Shown here piece after piece: positions 57,501-63,300 of a stretch of DNA of 64,000 nt. Numbering within the stretch: position 1 is the stretch's first letter; every line of letters begins with the position of its first letter. A program made the translations under genes and the position numbers. The stretch is from Paenibacillus uliginis N3/975 (GTDB lineage: Bacteria > Bacillota > Bacilli > Paenibacillales > Paenibacillaceae), in contig NZ_LT840184.1 of assembly GCF_900177425.1 (NCBI RefSeq), positions 3,140,263-3,204,262 on the forward strand, given 5' to 3'. The notes beneath the pieces were generated by a model. The model was not told where the DNA came from. It saw only the letters and a program-made list of their open reading frames with translations, and made no database searches.

Positions 57501-57746
57501 GCAGCGCAGCACGGGTTCAAGGAGCGGGAGGCGCTATTGGAACGATTCGATGTTGTGCTGTATATGAATGGCGCTGCCGCACCAAGCGGGTCGGAAGGGC
57601 CAGAGCTTGGCGGGGTATGGACGTACAACGCCCGGCGCCTCAGCAAGGAGGCGGTGCTGGATTGGGCTTCCGCTTATCTGGAGCTGCTGTCGAGCGTGGT
57701 CGAGCAATTTCGCGCCGCAGCCGACAGCGCCGTCTCGGGGGCGTAG
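45591..57746 (+). CDS. Nonribosomal peptide synthetase, FAAL-started, three modules
   Basis: 4051 residues. Domains: fatty acyl-AMP ligase about 1-585 (FTSGSTGDPKG at 172, SWLPLTHDMGLIG, YGLAEASLAVTF); ACP with Ser628 (GGNSLKA); C (HHIITDG at 819); A (YTSGSTGKPKG at 1291); PCP Ser1678; C (HHIAADG at 1860); A (2338); PCP Ser2745; C (HHIVADG at 2926); A (3394); PCP Ser3792 (GGESLLL); then about 220 residues like the second half of a C domain without HHxxxDG. My reading of the specificity residues gives DGFFLGVVFK (Ile-like) for A1 and DVWHFSLVDK (Ser) for A2 and A3. The chain is therefore acyl-Ile-Ser-Ser, passed on to the PKS protein. There is no epimerase, methyltransferase or thioesterase. 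Translation starts at an ATG with ACGGAGGG. Confidence 0.95.
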   Translation: MRTIRNLSGVLLARKKNDAGILFCESGQERYLSYGQLLALAGRVLHLLRERGLGPGDFAVLQTEDNERFILLFWACVLGGIVPVPVTAARTDEGRKKLIQVCKQLEALRLLCDEELWPGIQGYALKHGEAEALAQLESGSVPIAEVLAAAADSGRPEAEPYDAAETDTAFIQFTSGSTGDPKGVVLTHGNLLSNMRAIIHGAQSTERDSSLSWLPLTHDMGLIGFHLSPLFCGMNQLHLPTSTFVLHPMKWLELTHKHRVTCLSSPNFGYVHFLQHWKPEGAAAWDLSCVRLIFNGAEPISAAHCRDFLEAMNPYGLKGNCIFPVYGLAEASLAVTFPGTEDHLNTVKLERQSLAVGQPVRMAAHGDHAAIEIVELGFPVQECEVRICDEAGNPSAAGSVGLIHIRGRNVTSGYYKRHDVNKQTISPDGWLNTGDLGFLLEGRLYVTGRMKDVIFVNGQNVYPHDLEALISGLKGAEIGKTAIAAVQDATTKRDAIAVFIQHRGKTGGFVPLMAEVKKLLNGSAGLDVPFVVPVRRIPKTTSGKIQRYVLAEALREGEFAEALAELTELEASAALTRCDAEGGDALHGDVGLESATETEQRIVSVWREVLKKDYIGRKDSFLEQGGNSLKAAYAAVRLQEAFGVELTLTELFLHDTVNSLAALLEQKAQEGEGTAAAAIAPPVTKAEERTVYPATSAQKRLFILEELNPGLLGYNLPFAVQVKGPLDIERFRAAWRALIERHPALRASFYMEEGNVMQRIDQTVEPPLTIVDGSGWSAHELALRQRSCLQPFRLEQAPLLRMELVRLDRESSVLLLDMHHIITDGTSMGILMSDLTRFYEGNAPETLSIHSGDMALWEEAGRNGGWMERQKLYWREIFRDDVPSPALPYPRQRPQTPSYRGAMERFELEPVLARSLRALARREGVTLYTVLLSIYYALLAKYTGESDIVVGTAAARRVRPELQNVVGMFVNMVPIRLRGQSGLRFDQWLKQVHREVLAAIGNGDVPYEEIAELANVKREYGRNPLFDSVFTLQNMELPEWRGKDVVYTPQAMDSGSAKFDLTWECADNGVSIAFTLEYALDLYDERAAAQLAQHYVALARAVAAQPHTALGELDPIDAQERERLLWLSRSFAPPPQELSLHRLFERQAMVTPQQIAIEMGERAYTYRELNERANRFARALVRRGVVPGAKVALLFLRSPDMIAAILAVLKAGAVYVPIDPQYPEERILFMLQDTEARAIVASAATVEMGARLAGDSIDVVDIDGLDTSWAGESGHDLDIDGSADDLAYIMYTSGSTGKPKGIMTTHRNVSRIAVHTNYVSISENDVLLQLSNYAFDGSTFDLYGALLNGAKLTLVGEEEVADVVRLTELIKGRGITVFFVTTALFNTLVDHGLESLRSLRHILFGGERASVPHIRKALRALGPGVLLHVYGPTESTVFATCYPITETWDGQGTATVPIGAPIARSETLVLNEQGRLQPDWVPGELWIAGDGVASGYVNLPEQTSSKFRPHPFREGETVYGTGDLVRRLPDGNLEFLDRIDSQVKLRGYRIELGEIESRLLDCAGVKEAFVALIENDGAPSLCAYIVAERTEGQASVRSQLTGKLPAFMIPAAFVQLEKLPLNGSGKVDKTRLPAPERTLPYEAPATDTEIIVAGLWQEVLHAGQVGALDHFFEHGGHSLKAAALTSAIYKHCRVRMPLQEIFKLPTVREQAAWIDRAAKEAYEPVVDAPKAASYPLSPPQRRMFLAESMADIGLTYHIPLALKLSGAVGETRIGTALRKLIERHEPLRTSYHWIDGVPAQIVHDSATFVLQTAELAETPLPGYLSEFFRPLELAAAPLLAACYCRPESEGAEAYLLLNIHHIAADGISVKLLLEELTALIDGAELASPALHYKDYAVWQERQSGSERARASRAFWTEQLAEPPAPLDMPLDRPRGDRQTFAGDTYTFHIPAALAARLKETAARAGASMNSLLFAAYALLLKRTTHQSEFAIGSLAAGRTHPDTAQMIGMFNQFLPIRMRVVDELSILEFVSETHGRLLAAYEHGDVSFEHMMEAARYPHDPSRNPLFDTMLIVHNQFEDEKLAARGNGWSMEPLPVSHGTSKLDFKLDLYSDGEGGLRAELEYNTGLFHKGTMERLAARLLYILEQTAASPDLICGDVAMATPAEEAAFATWNDTGHPFPAEKTIHGWFAESARQWPDFPAVRSPEGSLTYGELNDCAERMAAVLRGKGVAVETIVPIAAQRSLSMMIAIMAVLKAGGAYLPIDPEHPPERIRGILEDSGARLLLAGAKWIHTLPTFQGQTLDLDALAAAAASELPRGEEATDLSPQAGPEHLAYVIYTSGSTGKPKGVMVEHRAAINRLNWMQTAYPLNERDVILQKTPITFDVSVWELFWWSFAGASLYLLEPGGEKEPSVMLRAIEEQAVTVMHFVPSMLGVFLPYAADSGRGGELCSLRYVFASGEALKPAHVEGFYNLMERGDGRCRLINLYGPTEATVDVSYYDCSEAQAGTIPIGKPIHNIRLYIVDEWMRPQPIGVSGELCIAGAGLARGYRNRPDLTEQSFVPNPFAAGEKLYRTGDRARWLPDGNIEYLGRFDHQVKLRGLRIECGEIEHVLLLQAEVRDAVVTAVTDPAGEPALCAYLVTADGKAPEEASLRAALKELLPEYMIPSYFVAIEAFPLSPSGKADRSRLPQPRFAEPAACGEAPATPTEQRLAELWREVLGLAASEPDDPAAIGREAHFFQLGGHSLRAAQLAGLIEQRYGAAFAMKDVFDAPLLREMAARIDNATPKRAAVIARAESRPFYPLSLAQNRLFVLQQLYQGSTAYNLPLALNLTGKLDQDRLREAIQGLIDRHEPLRTSFDWADGKPVQRVHERVSFELAVHALMDAADLNTFARAVVRPFDLRKAPLIRAFLATDGESRHTLLLDIHHIVADGVSMNVMARDFEQLYSGGSLQPLPIHYKDAAVWQQEWMASEAREQQEQYWAFRLAGTLPVLQLPTDYPRPPEQSFEGAKLALPIPVELAEGIGAAAEQWGVTPFHIWLAAYHTLLHLMTGQDDLIVGTPIAGRFHPATKSLVGMFVNTLPIRSRPSGELPFRAFTEQLKETALSALDNGLLPFEHMVTMLDIPRDLSRNPLFDTMFVMQHMEAGQAAADALQFEAQVPDNRVSKLDMTFEIADQGAKGAALTIEYTTALFKEDSIRRMAEWYFRIVGIALAEPERPLRGIGLLGAAAAEKQSEAFNRTAAPYASGDTVEVYLERQAAETPQAVAVAAEDGALTYAELNRRSNRLAQALRKQGVKCEERVAVVMDRSLEMMISIFGVLKAGGAYVPVAPGLPPERIRYMLDNSGAKLVLTKGKAPEGLEMFLPFMDVHEALAQERDDFPVEKMHDSRSLAYVLYTSGSTGQPKGVMIEHHSVVNRIGWMQKQYGLDASGVIMQKTPITFDVSVWELFWWSFAGAKLVLLPLGGEKDPALMVDTIARYGVTTMHFVPSMLHLFLEHPGLLRGEASLESLRHVFASGEALTADQVRRFRERIGVPFDARLVNLYGPTEATVDVSYYDCSDGDIPIQVPIGKPIDNISLYIVSEAMKLQPVSIAGELCISGAGLARGYIGRPDLTEEKFVDNPFAAGSLMYRTGDLARWLPDGTIEYLGRIDHQVKMRGQRIECGEIEHVLLGHPAVSEAVVMKRDAASGGEYLCAYIVCSEPADHQELRDFAALRLPDYMVPQAVVELPAMPLSPNGKIDRKSLPEPELAADSGTPFVEAASDIELTIAAVWREILQRDDFGIHHRFFDVGGESLLLVRAHQRLEELYPGALGVTDLFTYPTIASLAAYLESRNRELASWSWSGLPVADDCVSNGYAAERIGSVQFQLDTKVAEGLAELAAFRSVTVEAAAYAVYLYFWRGESGSNRLVLPAMTDNGLIAPKEIDFAEVRDFDTLLRHAAKRVSAGECYTVRQTRKQPQAEAGFALFPLFAGAAQHGFKEREALLERFDVVLYMNGAAAPSGSEGPELGGVWTYNARRLSKEAVLDWASAYLELLSSVVEQFRAAADSAVSGA

Positions 57747-57816
57747 CAGCTTGGGCCAAGCCGGGTTGCGCCTGACTTGAGAATACATCTGACAGAAGGA
57801 AGAAAGGAGCTTTCCT

Positions 57817-58689
57817 GTGAAAAAAGTGTTGAACATGATAGGGAATATCGCGCTTTATCTCGGGGTCTTTTATGCGCTGCTCTATCTGCTTCGCTCTACT
57901 TACAATTACGAAGTGACGCTGTCCTTCGCCAAGTTTCTGAATCGCAACCCGGCCATGTTTATGGTCGTTCTGTTCACGCTGATTACGCTTGTGTACATGC
58001 TCATCTTTCGTATCAAAGGATGGATCTGGCCTCATGCGGAAAAAAGTCTGTTCCGCGCGTCGGGCTTCAAACGGCTGAGCTCCTCGCGCGTCTTGCTGAT
58101 GATTGGCCTGGGTCTTGCCGGAAGCTTGTTCAGCATCGGCCTTATCGTCATTGACGATATTGCGCGGCAATTTCCGTCTATTCCCGCGCTGGTCGACGAT
58201 CTGATCAGGGGGGATTCGATCTGGTACGTCATTCTGGGCGCCGGCTTGATCGGCCCGGCATTTGAAGAAATATTGTTCAGGGGCCTCATTTTCAGCGAGC
58301 TTCGCAGGGTTATGCCGGTATATGTGGCCTTGGTGCTGCAAGCTGCGGCTTACGCCTACTTCCAGCCGAGCGCGGCGCTTTCGGTCATCAGCATCGGTTC
58401 GGGCCTGATTTATGGGTCGCTGTATTTGCGCACCGGGTCGCTGTGGGCGCCTATTCTGGTACAGAATACGGCCATGGGCACAATCTTTCTATTTAAATAC
58501 ATCGGGTTCTACGAATGGTTTGACAAGCTGGGCGATGTATCGCTGTATATCATTACAGCGCTCTGTCTGGCTGCGTTGATTGGAGGTTCCGTCTATGTCT
58601 GGCGGTCCTCCAGCAACGGCGGCATCAGCGCACGCGCCGGTCAAGCGCTGACGGCTGACGCGCCGTCGGCAGCACAAAAGGGGGGCTGA
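57817..58689 (+). CDS. CPBP-family membrane protein 1
   Basis: GTG start with AAAGGAG; 290 residues with about eight hydrophobic segments. The CPBP (CAAX protease/bacteriocin-processing) motif 1 is present: FEEILFRG, E150-E151-x3-R155. The second-motif histidine is absent (AYAYFQPSA) and the third motif has Q in place of H (LWAPILVQNTAMG). In Rce1-type enzymes these histidines are needed, so catalysis is doubtful. It is the first of three tandem relatives inside the operon. Possible roles are self-resistance, maturation or a scaffold for lipopeptide export. Confidence 0.85.
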   Translation: MKKVLNMIGNIALYLGVFYALLYLLRSTYNYEVTLSFAKFLNRNPAMFMVVLFTLITLVYMLIFRIKGWIWPHAEKSLFRASGFKRLSSSRVLLMIGLGLAGSLFSIGLIVIDDIARQFPSIPALVDDLIRGDSIWYVILGAGLIGPAFEEILFRGLIFSELRRVMPVYVALVLQAAAYAYFQPSAALSVISIGSGLIYGSLYLRTGSLWAPILVQNTAMGTIFLFKYIGFYEWFDKLGDVSLYIITALCLAALIGGSVYVWRSSSNGGISARAGQALTADAPSAAQKGG

Positions 58690-58693
58690 CCGC

Positions 58694-59503
58694 ATGAAGG
58701 CGTGGGGAATGATGCTGGCTCGCGTGGCTGTTGTTATCGGCCTGTATTTTGCATGGTTTTTTACCGTGACGACATTATTTTTCGATTATGTGTACCCCAG
58801 AAGCACGTGGTTTGAACAGAACACGGTAACTGTCATTATTTTGAACGATATGGTGGGTTTGCCGCTCATGCTGTTGGCCTGGAGGTTTATATTCAAAGAA
58901 AATCTGTTTAAGGCAGCCCAATTCCGCGTGATGGGCGGCAAATCGGTGGCGATCGCTTTATGGATCGGGCTTGGAGCCGGCATGTTTACGGTCGCTTTCT
59001 CCCGGCTTCCCGCCATTGCATCGGACAAGTACCAGTTCCGCGAATTGTTTGATTACCTGAACCGCGCGGAATGGTATGTATTTCTGGTTTTCCTGATTCT
59101 CGGAAATATTTACAAGGAGACGTTGTTCAGAGGAATTCTGATGAATGAGTTCAGACGCGTGCTTCCGGTTTGGATCGCAATTGTGATTCAGGGCGTGTTG
59201 TACGGGGCGTTGTTCTTTTTCGGAGACATTCCGCTGTCGCTGTACGGTTTTCTCGGCGCGGTTATTTTTGCGCTCTTGTATGTCTGGTTTAAATCCATCT
59301 GGGCGCCGATTGCCGCGCAAGTCGCATGTCAGGGCAGCCAGTACCTGCTGTGGCATTACGGGCCGGAGACGACGGACGTCACCGTCATGTCCGTCGTGAT
59401 GGCTGTGGCGGCCGCCATGATTGCGGTAGGCATATTCCTTGCGGTCAAGCATCGCTCTTCGATCTCCGCGCCGCTGTCTTCCGAGGCGGTGACGCCTTTG
59501 TGA
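58694..59503 (+). CDS. CPBP-family membrane protein 2
   Basis: ATG 4 bases after the previous stop, with AAAGGGGGG; 269 residues, multi-spanning. Motif 1 reads YKETLFRG: the first glutamate is replaced by K141 while E142 and R146 remain. Motifs 2 and 3 also lack histidine (LYGALFFFGD; SIWAPIAAQVACQG). It is the most altered of the three and probably has no protease activity. Related to its neighbours by tandem duplication. Confidence 0.85.
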   Translation: MKAWGMMLARVAVVIGLYFAWFFTVTTLFFDYVYPRSTWFEQNTVTVIILNDMVGLPLMLLAWRFIFKENLFKAAQFRVMGGKSVAIALWIGLGAGMFTVAFSRLPAIASDKYQFRELFDYLNRAEWYVFLVFLILGNIYKETLFRGILMNEFRRVLPVWIAIVIQGVLYGALFFFGDIPLSLYGFLGAVIFALLYVWFKSIWAPIAAQVACQGSQYLLWHYGPETTDVTVMSVVMAVAAAMIAVGIFLAVKHRSSISAPLSSEAVTPL

Positions 59504-60303
59504 AGGGATTGCGAATAGCGGGAAATACCGTCTTATATTTGGTCATGTATGCGGCGATTGTGATGCTTGTCAATCAAGCGCTCTACAACTGGGTCGGCGA
59601 TCCCGGGCTGAAAGACTGGATCCGGGGCAATTCCGGCATTGTGCTGATTGTATCCAATATCATCGTGCTTGCCGTCTATCTTCCGCTGCTGCGCTGGCAA
59701 AAAATTTCGCTGAAGGATTTGGGGTTTGTTCCTGTGCGCAGCAGATCGTTGCTGCTGTCTGCAGGGACGGGCGTCTGGCTCGGCTTGTTTATCGCCGCTT
59801 TTACCCGTCTTCCGTGGATAAAAGCGACCTTTCCGGCCATTTCGGATCTGGTCGCTTTTGTCGCCGGCGGTAGCCTGATCATTTTTATGCTCGGCAGCTT
59901 GCTGCTGGGGTCTTTGCTGGAGGAATGGCTGTTCAGAGGAATGCTGTTCCATACGCTCAGTCAACGTCTTTCGGTTCTGTGGACGGTTCTGCTCCAGGCC
60001 GTATTGTTCGGCGCGGTATTTATGAATGTGACGGTTGGCGCATTTGCGGCGCTGGGCGCGATCGTATACGGCGCCGTTCGCGCCGGCTCGCATTCGCTTT
60101 GGGGGTCGCTTGCGGCCCATGTGTGCAGCACAGGCACCTTGTATATGGTGTTGCAATGGGCGGGTGATTGGCAGTCCGGTACGCTTGGATTATTAGCTCT
60201 GATCAGCGGACTCGGCATCGTGGCTCATGTGTTGCTGCTGCTGCGCGGGAGCGGCGGAAGGGCGGAAAAAGAACAGGCCGTCAGCGATTCTATTACTAGC
60301 TAG
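59500..60303 (+). CDS. CPBP-family membrane protein 3
   Basis: GTG at 59500 overlaps the previous stop by four bases (GTGA), indicating coupled translation; 267 residues (the frame is open further upstream but that is the neighbour's shadow). Motif 1 is intact (LEEWLFRG, E141-E142-x3-R146), motif 2 lacks histidine (LFGAVFMN), and motif 3 has one (SLWGSLAAHVCSTG). It keeps the most catalytic residues of the trio. Confidence 0.85.
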   Translation: MKGLRIAGNTVLYLVMYAAIVMLVNQALYNWVGDPGLKDWIRGNSGIVLIVSNIIVLAVYLPLLRWQKISLKDLGFVPVRSRSLLLSAGTGVWLGLFIAAFTRLPWIKATFPAISDLVAFVAGGSLIIFMLGSLLLGSLLEEWLFRGMLFHTLSQRLSVLWTVLLQAVLFGAVFMNVTVGAFAALGAIVYGAVRAGSHSLWGSLAAHVCSTGTLYMVLQWAGDWQSGTLGLLALISGLGIVAHVLLLLRGSGGRAEKEQAVSDSITS

Positions 60304-60317
60304 GAGGGAAGGGCGCC

Positions 60318-63300
60318 ATGTTTCAACTGGATTTGCTGGATACCAAAAAAGACACATCCGGGCGGAAGGGGCTGAGCGGGGGCTCCGTCTCCAATGTTTC
60401 CCTCAAGGATATTGCGATTGTCGGGATATCCGCCAAGCTGCCGCGCGCGGAATCGCACGAAGCCTTCTGGGAGCTTCTGCGGAGCGGCAAGGACCTGGTA
60501 GGCGGGTTTCCGGATTCCCGCAAGGAGGAATTGAAGCCGTATTTGCGCCGCATGGAGGCGAAATACGGCTCCGTTTCCTTTTTTGACGGGGCGTATATCG
60601 AAGATATTTCAGGTTTTGACTATTCTTTTTTCCGGATTTCGCCCAAAGAAGCCTCGCTCATGAGTCCAGCGCAGCGCCTGTTCCTGCAGACGGCCTGGGG
60701 CGCGCTTGAGAATGCGGGGTACGGCGGAAATGCGCTGTATGGTTCGCGCACCGGCGTCTTTATCGGCTATAACGGGGACGCGCTGCATGATTACAAGCGA
60801 ATCATCGAAGCGCTGGACCCGGACGCCTTGTCCATGGCGGCGCCCGGCAATCTGAGCTCCATGATACCGAGCCGGATTTCGTATTTGCTTAATTTGTGCG
60901 GACCGGCGATCACCGTGGACACCGCCTGCTCCTCCTCGCTGGTAGCGGTCCATCTGGCATGCCAATCGATCCGCAGCGGCGAATGCGAGGCGGCGATTGC
61001 CGGCAGCGTCAAAATTAACGTGCTGCCGCTGGATACCGGTATACGGCTTGGCATCGAGTCAAGCGACAACCGGGCCAGAACGTTCGACGACTCGGCGGAC
61101 GGAACGGGCATCGGCGATGGCGTGATTGCGCTGCTGCTGAAGCCGCTGTCCCGCGCGCAGGAGGACGGCGACCATATTTATGCCGTCATCAAAGGCAGCG
61201 CGATGAATCAGGACGGCAGCTCGGTCGGCATTACCGCCCCGAACGCCCTGGCGCAGGAGGACGTCATTGCGCGCGCCTGGCAGGATGCGGACATTGATCC
61301 TGAGACGGTGACGTATATGGAGGCGCACGGCACGGGAACCTCGCTGGGCGACCCGATCGAAATCGACGGACTGACGCGCGCCTTCCGGAGATATACCGAT
61401 AAACGGCAATTTTGCGCCATCGGCTCGCTGAAAACAAATATCGGCCATCTCGACCATGCCGCCGGCATTGCAGGGCTGCTCAAGGCGATCCTGTCGCTTG
61501 TCCACAAGCAGCTTCCGCCAATGCTTCATTACCGCTCGCCGAACCGCAACATTCCGTTTGTGGATTCGCCCGTTTATGTCAATGACGAATTGACGCCATG
61601 GGAGACGGACGGCGAAGCAAGAAGATGTGGAGTAAGCGCGTTCGGCATGAGCGGGACCAATTGCCATGTTGTGCTGGAGGAGGCTCCCGCCGGAATGCCT
61701 TCGGTTCGATCGGACAGAGTGGAGCTATTCTGCTTGTCCGCGCACAGCATGACGGCACTGGAGCGGCTCGTGCTGCTGTTCCGGGACTGGGCAGCGCAGC
61801 ATCGCGGCGATGAGAGCCGCAGTCTGGCCGACCTTTGCTACACCTTGGCCGTCGGCCGGGGAGCCCATCGTTATCGCCTGGCGATTGCGGTAAGCAGCTG
61901 GGAAGAGCTTGCCCAGACCCTGCATACCGTAGCCGAAAGCGGCCTTACCGGCCTTGCGCTGCCGAACGTCCGCTTCGGGACGGCCGATTCGGCTGCGGCC
62001 GGGAATATGCGGCAGCACCCCGTTCCAAACGAACGGGAAATGGAAGCGCTGGAGCTGGGCCAACGTTACGTCAACGGATACGAGATCGACTGGGAGGCGA
62101 TCTATCGGGGACAACGCCGCCAACGGCTGTCGCTTCCGACGTATCCATTCGATTCTCACCGTTGCTGGGTGGAGGAGGCGCGTGCTGGAGCGGCGCTTCA
62201 TACGCCATTTGCGGCCTGGAGCGGATATTCGCTCGTTGGAGATATTCCCGAGGAGCTTGGGCAAGAAATGAACGAGACGTTTGCCAGATGGCAAGCCGCG
62301 CTGCAGCGGAGCGGCGGGATGACGAGTCAGCGCCGCCACAGCGTTGCGTTAACCGGGGAGCGTTCCGGCCGGGAATGGGAGCAGCATGTCGCAGATGTCT
62401 GGGGAGAGCTACTCGGTTATGACGAATTGCCTGCGGATGCCGGGTTTTATGAGCTGGGTGGAGATTCCATTATTGCGCTCAAAATTGTAAACCGGATCAG
62501 CGAACTTGCGGGTGTCCGCATTCAGGCGGCAGATTTACTGGGGCATGCGGATCTGCCTTCGTTCACGGCCCTGATCGAGCGGCGGATCAGGGAGAACGGC
62601 GCGGCGACAGCGCAAAGAACGAACGCCCGGCACGATGGACAAGGGGCCGACGTTGGGAACGGCGGACACGAGGCGAACAGCGGTCATGATGGGCAAGCGG
62701 CGGACGGCGGCCGTGACGGAGCAGGAGCGTCCGGCGGGCATGTCGGGCCGTTGACCGGCCAAGCGTCCGACTCTTTGTCCGGCGATACGCTGGAGCCGAT
62801 TCCAAAGGCGGCCCCGCAAGAGCATTATCCGGTTTCATCGCCGCAGAAACGCATGTATTTGCAGCAGCAGGCGATGCCGGATGATCGCAGCTACAATTTG
62901 CCCGAATGTTTGCACTTGGACGGGGCTATTGATGCAGACCGGCTGGAGGCCGTCCTGCAAGACATCGTGGAGCGTCACGAGACGCTTCGCACCACCTTCC
63001 ACGTCATCGACGGAGAGATCAGGCAGCGCATTCACGCCGCCATTCCTTTCCGCCTGATTCGCATGGAGGCTGATGAAGCAGAAGCGGACGGCGTGCTGCA
63101 AAGCTTGTTCAGGCCGTTCAAGCTCGATACGGTTCCGCTGCTCCGCGCAGCCTTGCTGACGCTGGGGCCGGAGCGCCATATGCTATTTCTTGATATGCAT
63201 CATATTGCATCAGACGGTATGTCGGCGGGCATTCTTTTGTCCGACCTGATGACTTTATATCAGGGCGGTTCGTTGCCGCCGCTGCCGCTGCAATACAAGG

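Noticed and set aside
57817..60303. Calling the trio active CAAX proteases
   Set aside because: Only motif 1 is kept. The histidine of motif 2 is absent in all three and that of motif 3 in two.
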